Below, piece after piece: positions 45,986 to 54,531 of a DNA stretch of 64,000 nucleotides. The stretch covers positions 1 through 64,000 of the forward strand of contig CAMBRK010000009.1 in assembly GCA_945870185.1 (NCBI GenBank), given 5' to 3'. The position numbers and the translations under genes were made by a program. Every line of letters begins with the position of its first letter. Positions within the stretch are counted from its first letter, which is position 1. Source of the DNA: Aureispira sp. CCB-QB1 (GTDB taxonomy: Bacteria; Bacteroidota; Bacteroidia; Chitinophagales; Saprospiraceae). The notes beneath the pieces are model-generated. The model did no database searches. It was not told where the DNA came from and was given only the letters and a program-made list of their open reading frames with translations.

Positions 45986-46235
45986 TTATCAAATCAGATT
46001 ATCAAGAAAGGCTGAAAAGATTTTAGATTCTTTACCAAATCAAGTTGTTTTGACAATCTATGAAGCTCCAAAAAAGCTCTCAATAAACCCTAAGCCTTTT
46101 GGATATAAAAAATTAAAAAAGCATGCAGGTTATAGAATTAGAATAGGTGATTACAGAGCGATTTACATCATTAAGGAAAATGAACTCATTGTATTGGTGT
46201 TAACCATTGGCCGTAGAAAAGATGTTTATGAATAA
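45978..46235 (+). CDS. RelE/ParE-family toxin
   Basis: 85 residues. YQIRLSRKAEKILDSLP at the start and GYRIRIGDYRAIYII followed by LTIGRRKDVYE at the end are the RelE signature; R in GDYRAIY and the terminal GRRKDVY are the usual catalytic or RNA-contacting residues. It likely cleaves ribosome-bound mRNA. It forms a complete module with the upstream antitoxin. Confidence 0.88.
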   Translation: MSNYQIRLSRKAEKILDSLPNQVVLTIYEAPKKLSINPKPFGYKKLKKHAGYRIRIGDYRAIYIIKENELIVLVLTIGRRKDVYE

Positions 46236-46285
46236 TTTTAAAACTCCGAAAAAAATATAGGTTTTAGCCAAAAGGCATTTTATAA

Positions 46286-46336
46286 TTATGTTGCTAATAT
46301 TGTGGTGTATTGGGAAAGGAAGATTCTGCGGTGCAT
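46286..46336 (-). pseudogene. 5' stub of an NHL-type gene behind the PSCyt1 gene
   Basis: Starting 7 bases after the stop of the PSCyt1 gene the minus strand reads MHRRIFLSQYTTILAT and a stop. The intact NHL gene begins MHRRTFITQSTTILAT, with 38 of 48 bases equal by hand count. Similarity ends after these 16 codons. It marks where the toxin-antitoxin block joined or replaced part of the operon. Confidence 0.75.
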
Positions 46337-46343
46337 AGTTTTG

Positions 46344-48488
46344 TCACTTATCATAAAAAAATATCTCATCAATAAACAGCCATCCTCTTTCTCCTTTTCC
46401 GGGATGCCAGTCAGGGATTCGGGGCAGATTTTGGGCTTCTATTTTATAGTATATGAATGGTTGACTTTTTAATGGCATATGGATAACATCCGACCTGACC
46501 TGATCTTTATTGTTTTTTTGGTACGGTGTGATCTTTTGAGTGGACAATAATTGAAACTGCTTTTTATCATGGCTTCCAAATACACTTACCGCTGTAGGCG
46601 GAAATACATACTGCGGCACTTGAAGTCCGTAACAAAATGATATTTTAGTCAATGCTATGGGCTTCTTGTACTCAAAAATAGCGGAGAAAGGATTTTCTCT
46701 GAAGGCTATCCAATTGGGATCCGGAAGATTGTTGATAGGCGCTCTTTTGCCATTGATAAAAGTAAGTGCGCCTTCACCTTTATATTGGACATTGGGCTGT
46801 GTGATTAGGATACAACTGTCTGGTGTGGCTCCATTTTCAAATAGTGAAAACTTGACCACATTGCTCGTAAACCAACCGTCTTTTACTGCAACGGCTTTGA
46901 CATCTTTTGATCCCGAAATGGTAAATGGTTTAGAGTACAATGTACCGTGAAGAGAATCAGGTTCGGATCCGTCCAACGTATATTTGATTTGGGCACCATT
47001 GATATAATGTTTTAACACGATCTCTTCTTTTGGCTTGATGATATAACTTTCATTGACCATCAATGGAGCAGACAGTTTGATCTTTAAGTCTTCCATTGAT
47101 AATCTATTGAAGGTAATCTTTGGGTATTTTTGCTGCCATTGTTTGACTTTATTTTCAGGAATTTTTGTGTCCGTAATAAATATCTGTCTTAATGATGGCA
47201 ATTCATTAAATATTGGCTCAATGGCTTCCGTTATACTTGTATTGGCTAAAGATAGTTCTTCCAGTTTGCTCAATTTACTGAGTTTCAGGATGCCCTGATT
47301 TGAGACTTTAGTCCCGTTTAGGACCAATTTTTCCAATGAACTAAATTGTGTTATTATTTCTATATCACGATCTGTGACAGGCATGTCAGCCAAATGAAGG
47401 TGTATGAGTTGTTGCTTTACTTGGAGCAATTGTTTCAGGTGTTCAGGGACGTATTCGGATGCTAAAAATAATGAAGCTTTCAAGGCAGGACTTCCACCAA
47501 ACAAAGGTTTGACGGTCATAAAATGAGAATTGAGTGAAGCTAGCGTTTTATTGTCAGCATTACTGAAAGTATATTGTTTTTGTTTTTTGGTTCCGGTGTT
47601 AGCATCATACAACTTTCTGATACTTTCATCGGGTTTATACGCAGACGCTTTTTTGGAAAAAGATGCACCGGAATTGATCCAGGCAATGATGATTTCTTTT
47701 TCTTGCGCTGTCAGTTGTGGTTTGCCATCAGGTGGCATGTGTTCTTCGTCTTCCAAAGGCAATAACATACTTTGTACCATCAGACTGCTGTCCGCATTTC
47801 CCGGCAGGAGTACTCGTCCAGATTCGCCACCCTTCAAAAGTGATAAGGAATCTGTCATGATCAATCCACCCTTAGTTTTCTCTTCATTGTGGCAGGAATA
47901 ACACTTCTTCTCCAATATTGGGTGTACCATTGCCGTAAACAAAGTAGTATTGGTATCAGAAAGTATTTCTTTTACGTCTTTATTGGGAAATAGAAAATCT
48001 TTGCCGTGAGTGATTTCGGCTCCCTCGTGCCCTGCTACTATGAGAAGTAAGGTATTTATACCAAGTAAAACTTTAGAAAATGTAGGATACTTCCCATTTA
48101 TGATAGAAAGCAAATATACTCCAAAGGCAAATCCAAATCCCGTATTTCTGTGGAAAGCCAATTCATTGACATTATAGGCATCAGGCTCATGTGACAATAA
48201 TGATCCGGAAATAGCCGTAAAAAATGCAAAAAAACCTGTCAGTAAAAGCACAACGTTTAAAACTTTTTCAAAATCAGTAGCTTCAAAACTTTTTCTAAGT
48301 AAAAACAAAATCAGAAACATAACAAACATACCTATGGGCAAATGCAGCATCAAGGGATGCATTCTTCCAGCTATTTTCAGATATTCCGGTACGCCTACAA
48401 ACGAGTCAAAAACAAGGAGGATGACAGCCAATATGGCCAAACCAAAATTTGCATCAGAAATAATACTTGTGATTCTTTGCATCATCAT
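46344..48488 (-). CDS. membrane protein fusing a PSCyt1 heme domain, LRR and chitobiase-like domains
   Basis: 714 residues. Four to five membrane helices lie in the first 165, the heme site CYSCH follows near 195 with axial Met in EEHMPPDG, then a leucine-rich region at about 365-450 (SSLEKLVLNGTKVSNQG), and a chitobiase-like domain (KYTLDGSEPDSLHG) with a discoidin-like end (IPDWHPGKGERGWLFIDEI). It is an unusual build linking c-type heme to putative glycan binding. The start overlaps the DUF1501 stop as ATGA. The role is unknown; membrane-bound electron transfer is inference. Confidence 0.8.
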   Translation of the reverse strand: MMMQRITSIISDANFGLAILAVILLVFDSFVGVPEYLKIAGRMHPLMLHLPIGMFVMFLILFLLRKSFEATDFEKVLNVVLLLTGFFAFFTAISGSLLSHEPDAYNVNELAFHRNTGFGFAFGVYLLSIINGKYPTFSKVLLGINTLLLIVAGHEGAEITHGKDFLFPNKDVKEILSDTNTTLFTAMVHPILEKKCYSCHNEEKTKGGLIMTDSLSLLKGGESGRVLLPGNADSSLMVQSMLLPLEDEEHMPPDGKPQLTAQEKEIIIAWINSGASFSKKASAYKPDESIRKLYDANTGTKKQKQYTFSNADNKTLASLNSHFMTVKPLFGGSPALKASLFLASEYVPEHLKQLLQVKQQLIHLHLADMPVTDRDIEIITQFSSLEKLVLNGTKVSNQGILKLSKLSKLEELSLANTSITEAIEPIFNELPSLRQIFITDTKIPENKVKQWQQKYPKITFNRLSMEDLKIKLSAPLMVNESYIIKPKEEIVLKHYINGAQIKYTLDGSEPDSLHGTLYSKPFTISGSKDVKAVAVKDGWFTSNVVKFSLFENGATPDSCILITQPNVQYKGEGALTFINGKRAPINNLPDPNWIAFRENPFSAIFEYKKPIALTKISFCYGLQVPQYVFPPTAVSVFGSHDKKQFQLLSTQKITPYQKNNKDQVRSDVIHMPLKSQPFIYYKIEAQNLPRIPDWHPGKGERGWLFIDEIFFYDK

Positions 48489-49939
48489 GCTATAATATCT
48501 TTGACTACATGACCTGCCACATCTGTCAGCCTGTATCGCCGGCCAAGATGTTTATACACTAACTTTTCATGATCCAAACCCAATAAATTCAACACCGTAG
48601 CATGAAAATCATTGATATGTACCGGATTTTCGATAATGTTATAACCAAATTCGTCAGTCTCCCCATAAACTACTCCAGGTTTTACGCCGCCGCCAGCCAT
48701 CCAGATACTATACGCCCGTGGATGATGGTCTCTGCCATAAGTATCAGCGGATAATGGTCCCTGGCAATAGTTGGTACGACCAAATTCTCCGCCCCAAATA
48801 ACTAAGGTTTCATCCAGTAAGCCTCGTTGTTTCAGATCTTGAACCAAAGCTGCTGATGCACGATCTACATCCTGAGCCTGACCAGGCATTTCGCCTACCA
48901 GATTGACATGTTGATCCCAACCCTGATGATAGATTTGAACAAATCTGACGCCTGATTCTGAGAGTTTTCTGGCCAAAAGACAATTGCTGGCATAGGTACC
49001 TGGCACCAGACAGTCCGGCCCATACAACTTAATCACTGAATCGGGTTCTTTGGAGATATCTGTAATTTCAGGCACTGCAGTTTGCATGCGATAGGCCAGT
49101 TCGTACTGTTCTATTTTTGTTTTGATTTCGGGATCACCGGTATCTTCAAAATTCATGGAATTTAACTCATTGAGCTTGTCCAACATCTGCCTTCGGTCAT
49201 CTCTTGTTATACCATTTTGATCATTGAGATACAGGACTCTTTCTTCGCTATTGCTAAATTGAACGCCTTGATGTTTGCTGTCCAAAAAACCATTGGTCCA
49301 CAGTTTGGAATAGACTCCCTGACCATTTCCCTTACCTTTGGACAAAAGGACACAGTAAGCAGGAAGATTTTGATTTTCTGAGCCCAATCCATAACTCAAC
49401 CATGCACCCATACTCGGACGATTACCCTGTTGTGCGCCAGTCTGCATAAAAGTAAGTGCCGGATCGTGATTGATCGCTTCCGTGTGCATAGATTTGATGA
49501 CACAGATATCGTCTACAATTTTGGCCATATTGGGAAATAGATCACTTACCCAAGTGCCCGCATTACCGTATTGTTTGAAAGGAAAATACGATCCCACCAA
49601 AGGAAATTTATCCTGATTGGCCGTCATGCCGGTGAGACGCTGTCCATTTCTGATGGATTCCGGCAGGTCCTGACCAAACATCTTGTTGAGCATAGGTTTG
49701 TAATCAAAAGTCTCCAATTGTGAGGGCGCTCCATTCTGAAACAGATAGATGACTCTTTTTGCCTTTGGTGCAAAGTGTGGCAAACCATTGATAAAGCTGT
49801 CAGCTGCATTTTCGGGATCTTTAAATAGATCTTTGATCAGCAAGGAACCTAAAGCTACGCTTCCCAAGCCTACACTCATCTTGCTCAGAAAGTGCCTTCT
49901 ATTGACATTAAGTCGGTGTTCAAAAAATGGATTGCTCAT
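48485..49939 (-). CDS. DUF1501 protein with twin-arginine signal
   Basis: 484 residues. The N-terminus NVNRRHFLSKMSVGLGSVALG is a twin-arginine signal. The core resembles the alkaline-phosphatase/sulfatase fold (AKRVIYLFQNGAPSQLETFD, VRFVQIYHQGWDQHVNLVGE, LVIWGGEFGRTN, GRDHHPRAYSIWMAGGG). DUF1501 genes are found beside PSD1/PSCyt1 genes in planctomycetes, verrucomicrobia and Saprospiraceae; a hydrolase role on sulfated or phosphorylated substrates is suspected but not shown. It is coupled to the PSD1 gene by an ATGA overlap. Confidence 0.88.
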   Translation of the reverse strand: MSNPFFEHRLNVNRRHFLSKMSVGLGSVALGSLLIKDLFKDPENAADSFINGLPHFAPKAKRVIYLFQNGAPSQLETFDYKPMLNKMFGQDLPESIRNGQRLTGMTANQDKFPLVGSYFPFKQYGNAGTWVSDLFPNMAKIVDDICVIKSMHTEAINHDPALTFMQTGAQQGNRPSMGAWLSYGLGSENQNLPAYCVLLSKGKGNGQGVYSKLWTNGFLDSKHQGVQFSNSEERVLYLNDQNGITRDDRRQMLDKLNELNSMNFEDTGDPEIKTKIEQYELAYRMQTAVPEITDISKEPDSVIKLYGPDCLVPGTYASNCLLARKLSESGVRFVQIYHQGWDQHVNLVGEMPGQAQDVDRASAALVQDLKQRGLLDETLVIWGGEFGRTNYCQGPLSADTYGRDHHPRAYSIWMAGGGVKPGVVYGETDEFGYNIIENPVHINDFHATVLNLLGLDHEKLVYKHLGRRYRLTDVAGHVVKDIIA

Positions 49940-52257
49940 CTTGTCGAAGTTTCTTCGAGATTAAATAATAACTGTACGGTTTGCATCATGGCAGCAGTAC
50001 CTTTAATGTCCATGTCTGGTGTCTCTTTAAAATCGCCAAAAAATAGGATCTCTTTTGCTTTTTTATCGTCCATGGCAGTTATAGTAGTTTGGTGAAAATT
50101 TTTAATTTTTTTGATTTCATTAGGTTTGGGCGCTCTACAGACGATTTTCCTAAATAATTGCTCGAATTTAGCTTCATTACTTGATTTCTCATTTTGTGTT
50201 TTTATGGCTAAATGCCTGGCTGCCTCCAAAACCTGATAGTCATTCATCAATACCAAAGATTGTAAAGGCGTATTGGTAGATGTCCTTTTGACCTCACACT
50301 GATCTCTATTGGATGCATCAAATATGAGCATGGATGGTGGCGGTACTGTTCGTTTGATAAAATGATACAAGCCACGTCGATATCTTTTGTCACCCTGATC
50401 TTCTACATATGATGCTAATTGGCCGCGGCCTGATGTAGCACTTTCCCATAGTCCTTTGGGTTGATAAGGTTTTACACTTGGTCCACCTATGACAGGATTT
50501 AGGAGGTCGCTGGAAGCTAGGATATGATCTTTGAGCAATTCTGCCGAAAGCCTCAATCTGGGACCACGGGCCAGAAACACATTTTCCGGATCCTTTTGGA
50601 TGTGTTCAGAACTGACCTTTGACGATTGTTTGTAAGTGGAAGACATGGCAATCAGTTTGACCAATCTTTTGATGTCCCAACCATGTTTCATAAAATCGTA
50701 AGCCAGCCAGTCCAATAACTCAGGATGGGAAGGCAGGTCGCCTTGCAGACCAAAATCGCCCGACGTCTTCACTATGCCTTTACCAAAAAACTCCTGCCAA
50801 ATAAAATTTACAAACACCCTTGCTGTAAGTGGATTTTGTGAGTCAAACATCCATTTAGCAAGTCCCAATCTGTTTTGTTCAAACTTTTTGGGGTCGTATT
50901 TCAGTATAGCTTCAGGAGTGCCGGGCGAGACTACTTCTCCGGGGCGATCATATACACCTCGTTCCAGTAGTTTGGTCTGTCGGATGCCTGTACTGTCTTT
51001 CATGATCATGACGTCAACTTTTCCGGTATCCAATTTGCTAATGAAACTAAGTATGCCTGCTCTATCTTCTTTGGTTATGGTCATGTAAGGAGGATCTGCC
51101 AGTGATGCCAATGAAATATCGCCCACGAGGCCTTTTTCGTCCACCTGATCAAAAAATGCGAAGGTGGAAAAATAATCTTTTTGAGAGATGGGATCGTATT
51201 TGTGATCATGGCATTTGGCACACTCAAAAGTCATAGCCAGCAATCCTTTACCAAAGGTATTGGTGCGATCGGTGACATATTCTATGCGATACTCTTCGTC
51301 GATGACACCACCTTCCTGAGTGATTTTATGATTTCTGTTGAATCCTGTAGCGAGTATGGTTTCTTTATTTTTATCAGGCAGTAAATCGCCAGCCAGTTGC
51401 CAGGTGACAAATTTTTTATAATCGTAATTCTTATTAAAAGCATGGATCACCCAATCTCTCCACGGCCACATGGTACGAAGGCCATCGTCCTGATATCCAT
51501 GACTGTCAGCATACCGTGCTACATCCATCCAGAAGATCGCCATTTTTTCGCCATACTGTGGATTGGCTAAGGTTTTATCCAGAATTTTTTCATATGTTTT
51601 TGCATCAGGAGTTTTTGCAAACTCATCTTGTTGCGCTATGGTTGGCGGCAAGCCAGTGACATCGTGCATCATCCGCTTGAGCAAAGCTGCATCGTACATT
51701 ACTTCAGATGGCTGCAAGTCATTTTCCTGTAGCTTTTGGGCTATAAATCGGTCGATTTCATTATATGACCATGTTGACTTCACATCGGGAATTGGCGATG
51801 CTTTTAATGGGATAAATGCCCAATGTTTTTGATAAGGAGCTCCATTTTTAATCCATTTTTCGATCAGTGAGATTTCATCGGAAGTCAATGACAGATTAGA
51901 TTCCGGCGGCGGCATCATATAGTCCGGATCTTTGGACTTGATGCGTAGGAATACATCCGATTTTTCAGGGTGACCTGCCACAATACCATATTTATCCTTA
52001 TAATCTTTTAGTGCCTCAAAAGCCCCTACTTCAGTATCTAATCTATATCCTGATTTACGTTTATTAGCATCTGGACCGTGACATTTGAAACACTTGTCAG
52101 AGAGAATGGGGCGAATGTGAGTATTGTAGGTGATGTCTTCTTTGTTTTGGTCAAAATCATTGCAACCTATGCTGATCATCAGTATGGTAATACTTGCTAT
52201 CAAGACCATTTGGACCTTTAAAACATTCCTTTTTTGAAGGCTGAAATCAACTTTCAT
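49936..52257 (-). CDS. PSCyt1-DUF1549-PSD1 (DUF1553) lipoprotein
   Basis: 773 residues. The signal ends in a lipobox ISIGC. PSCyt1 follows with heme site CFKCH near 56 and axial Met in DYMMPPPE, then DUF1549 (PSCyt2) from about 150 with the DVARYADSHGYQDDG segment and a second CAKCH heme site near 345, then DUF1553 (PSD1) to the end (LGLAKWMFDSQNPLTARVFVN in part). This is the planctomycete-type tri-domain heme protein. First gene of the operon; promoter box at 52300-52307. Confidence 0.9.
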   Translation of the reverse strand: MKVDFSLQKRNVLKVQMVLIASITILMISIGCNDFDQNKEDITYNTHIRPILSDKCFKCHGPDANKRKSGYRLDTEVGAFEALKDYKDKYGIVAGHPEKSDVFLRIKSKDPDYMMPPPESNLSLTSDEISLIEKWIKNGAPYQKHWAFIPLKASPIPDVKSTWSYNEIDRFIAQKLQENDLQPSEVMYDAALLKRMMHDVTGLPPTIAQQDEFAKTPDAKTYEKILDKTLANPQYGEKMAIFWMDVARYADSHGYQDDGLRTMWPWRDWVIHAFNKNYDYKKFVTWQLAGDLLPDKNKETILATGFNRNHKITQEGGVIDEEYRIEYVTDRTNTFGKGLLAMTFECAKCHDHKYDPISQKDYFSTFAFFDQVDEKGLVGDISLASLADPPYMTITKEDRAGILSFISKLDTGKVDVMIMKDSTGIRQTKLLERGVYDRPGEVVSPGTPEAILKYDPKKFEQNRLGLAKWMFDSQNPLTARVFVNFIWQEFFGKGIVKTSGDFGLQGDLPSHPELLDWLAYDFMKHGWDIKRLVKLIAMSSTYKQSSKVSSEHIQKDPENVFLARGPRLRLSAELLKDHILASSDLLNPVIGGPSVKPYQPKGLWESATSGRGQLASYVEDQGDKRYRRGLYHFIKRTVPPPSMLIFDASNRDQCEVKRTSTNTPLQSLVLMNDYQVLEAARHLAIKTQNEKSSNEAKFEQLFRKIVCRAPKPNEIKKIKNFHQTTITAMDDKKAKEILFFGDFKETPDMDIKGTAAMMQTVQLLFNLEETSTR

Positions 52258-52299
52258 TACTACTTTGTCGCTTAATGATTTTAGAAATAAAAACTATGG

Positions 52300-52307
52300 C
52301 AAATGTA
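52300..52307 (-). promoter_or_regulatory. -7 box TACATTTG of the PSD1 operon
   Basis: Exact TAnnTTTG match on the minus strand 42 bases ahead of the ATG at 52257. Confidence 0.5.
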
Positions 52308-52541
52308 TTTATAATTTTTGGGTAATGTTCAAAAGTAGTAATTAAATTTTTAAAGATTTAGAGATTTTGGCCTAATTGTTTATGGCATCTTATTTTAAAA
52401 GAATCATGTTTGTGATATTTACTTATCTGAAAGCGTCATAGGAAGATCAATAGATTTACAGAAGTAATAAAATTACAACTAATATTCAATAATTTCATAT
52501 TTTGCAGCGATTTATCATAAATTATCATCAGCAATTTTTAC

Positions 52542-53846
52542 ATGAGACCATTCATTATAGGTATATTGGGTGTATTATTAATCCTAGGAAGTTATAGAGC
52601 CTTCTTATTGGCATCTAAATATAAGGAACTCAAATCCTGCAAAGAAGATTTAGCAGAAATCAACAAAATCAATTATAATCTATTTAACCTGCAGTTGTGG
52701 AAGCAAGAAGCCTTAAAAGTTTTTGAAAATCGAATTGCTTCATTCGAAATTTCACCCAAAGCTTATGATCAGGTGGAGAAGGAGTTGGAAAAGTACTTGC
52801 GTAACATCAACAGAGATTACATTGAGAATGGTAAAATTTTTAAAAAAATATTTGAAGATGCCGAAAAAGACCCAAAGGTCAATAAATTCATTCTCAAAAT
52901 GATTCAAGAAAATGCTCCTGCACAAATTCAGGCACTCCATATACCTAAGTTTATACCATCTATGGCAGTGCAGCTCGCAAAAGAACTCCAAAAACAGGAA
53001 CCTCAGCTCAGGGACATCATGCGGGCGGAGCTTAAAAAAATTATTAAAGATGAAGATTTATCCCAATACCAAGATCCGCGAAGAAAAATATTTGAAAAGT
53101 ATGGTCAACCAGATATCATTGCTACCAATAGTTTTCTTTCCAAAATTATAAACGAAAACCAAAAAATCATTGACACCGAAGTAAAAATAACCTACAGTAT
53201 TTTGATGGGTATCTTTTTAATGTCATGGATACTTATGGGATATTTAGGTATCATACGTGCTGTGACTATGATTACCTTAGATTCCATCGTATTGCTCATT
53301 TTGGGGGTCAATTTACCCATGATAGATATAGAAGCGGTTCTCAATGCTTTTACAATAAATTTATTGGGGTCTGAAGTGGGTTTTGAAAGGCAATATATGT
53401 ATTATCAAAGCAAATCTATACTAGATGTAACCCATACACTCATCCAAAGTGCAGGTTGGGACCTTAAAGTAGTAGGGTGGATGGTACTCTGTTTTAGCGT
53501 GATCTTTCCATTGATTAAGTTAATTTTATCTGGATTTTACCTGTACAGTACGAGAGTTAGAAACAGCGTTTTTGCTAGGAATATAATTTTTTATCTAGGC
53601 AAATGGAGTATGGCTGATGTTTTTGTAGTGGCGCTATTTATGGCTTACATTGGATTTTATGGCATTATGTCATCTCAGTTAAATAGCATTGCCAATAACA
53701 AAGGAGGTTTTGCAGTTGAAACAATCAATAATTCTGGTCTAGCACCGGGAGCTTTGTTTTTTACAACCTATTGTATTTTGTCTATTATAGTTGGAATACT
53801 GATAAATAGGAAGGTGGAAATGTCGGATCGGCAAGTGCCAAAATAG
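52542..53846 (+). CDS. PqiA-like membrane protein with long N-terminal helical domain
   Basis: 434 residues. A first helix (2-20) is followed by about 180 residues of charged helices, probably in the periplasm, then four membrane helices from about 220 to the end. The C-terminal half matches the paraquat-inducible protein A family (LGKWSMADVFVVALFMAYIG), and the segment LLILGVNLPMIDIEAVLN fits the loop of that family. PqiA proteins act with MCE-type lipid transport systems in other phyla; no such partner is adjacent here. Confidence 0.72.
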   Translation: MRPFIIGILGVLLILGSYRAFLLASKYKELKSCKEDLAEINKINYNLFNLQLWKQEALKVFENRIASFEISPKAYDQVEKELEKYLRNINRDYIENGKIFKKIFEDAEKDPKVNKFILKMIQENAPAQIQALHIPKFIPSMAVQLAKELQKQEPQLRDIMRAELKKIIKDEDLSQYQDPRRKIFEKYGQPDIIATNSFLSKIINENQKIIDTEVKITYSILMGIFLMSWILMGYLGIIRAVTMITLDSIVLLILGVNLPMIDIEAVLNAFTINLLGSEVGFERQYMYYQSKSILDVTHTLIQSAGWDLKVVGWMVLCFSVIFPLIKLILSGFYLYSTRVRNSVFARNIIFYLGKWSMADVFVVALFMAYIGFYGIMSSQLNSIANNKGGFAVETINNSGLAPGALFFTTYCILSIIVGILINRKVEMSDRQVPK

Positions 53847-53964
53847 ATTATATTTTCAGTTTCCGTTACGACACAATAAGTAGTTACTGAAGTTTCGGAG
53901 TAATTATTTTTAATATGTTCTTTTCAAATTTACAAACTTCTGAAATTTATCAATCAGTGGTATG

Positions 53965-54225
53965 GTTTTATTTACTGTTCTTTTGTCTTGACACAAAAGA
54001 ACCAAAAAGTCAAGGCTTTTTCCTTTTCTTAACGCCAAAACTTCAAAAAATAGCTAAACATAAAAAACTCGCCTTTGGGTTTGTACACTGTATTTTACTT
54101 TTGTTGAACTTCGTTACGTCCAACTCGCTTTAAACCTTCATTTTGGCTCATACAGTTTTCTGTTTTTAACGCTATTTTTCAAAGTTTTGACTAAAAATGA
54201 AAAGGCCGGATTGTCCAATGCCTTA
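53965..54225 (+). repeat. Bacteroidota dispersed repeat with spurious reading frame
   Basis: The block starts with a perfect hairpin GTTCTTTTGT-CTTGAC-ACAAAAGAAC (53977-54002) and continues CAAAAAGTCAAGGCTTTTTC. This sequence type is found repeatedly in genomes of the phylum, where its frame (here 53915-54133, FCLDTKEPKSQGFF) is often annotated as a hypothetical protein. The exact ends are not visible from one copy. Confidence 0.55.
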
Positions 54226-54439
54226 ATATTGTACCCAAGAGTTAAACCTATAATTTTTTTCATAAGAACCTGGTGAAATCATATTAATTAATAGGTTTTC
54301 AATTGATTGTATTATTGTATTTAAATTTGTATATATGTTACTTTCAGTTTAACAAATCTTTACGAATTCCGAAATTTAAGGTAATTGCTTGAAAAATTTT
54401 GATTTATGACATTTTCTAAAAAACCACAATTTATCCACA

Positions 54440-54451
54440 ACAATCGTTTGC
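54440..54451. promoter_or_regulatory. candidate LacI operator upstream of the MFS gene
   Basis: ACAATCGTTTGC differs at two of twelve positions from the perfect palindrome GCAAACGTTTGC at 57179-57190 and lies 47 bases ahead of the MFS -7 box. Confidence 0.5.
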
Positions 54452-54497
54452 ATTCCATTTCTTAGATTATGAAATACAAAAAATAACAAATCATCAT

Positions 54498-54505
54498 TAA
54501 GTTTG
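54498..54505 (+). promoter_or_regulatory. -7 box TAAGTTTG of the MFS gene
   Basis: Exact TAnnTTTG match 26 bases ahead of the TTG start at 54532. Confidence 0.5.
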
Positions 54506-54531
54506 CAATATCATTTTAAATACACATTGAA

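Larger units (their letters stand above)
53847..54531. other. 685-bp intergenic region with a dispersed-repeat copy
   Basis: Non-coding. It holds the repeat described at 53965-54225, a candidate LacI operator at 54440-54451 and a promoter box at 54498-54505. Confidence 0.5.

Noticed and set aside
53915-54133. 72-codon frame in the dispersed repeat
   Set aside because: The frame is part of repeat DNA that includes a hairpin; similar frames are commonly over-annotated.
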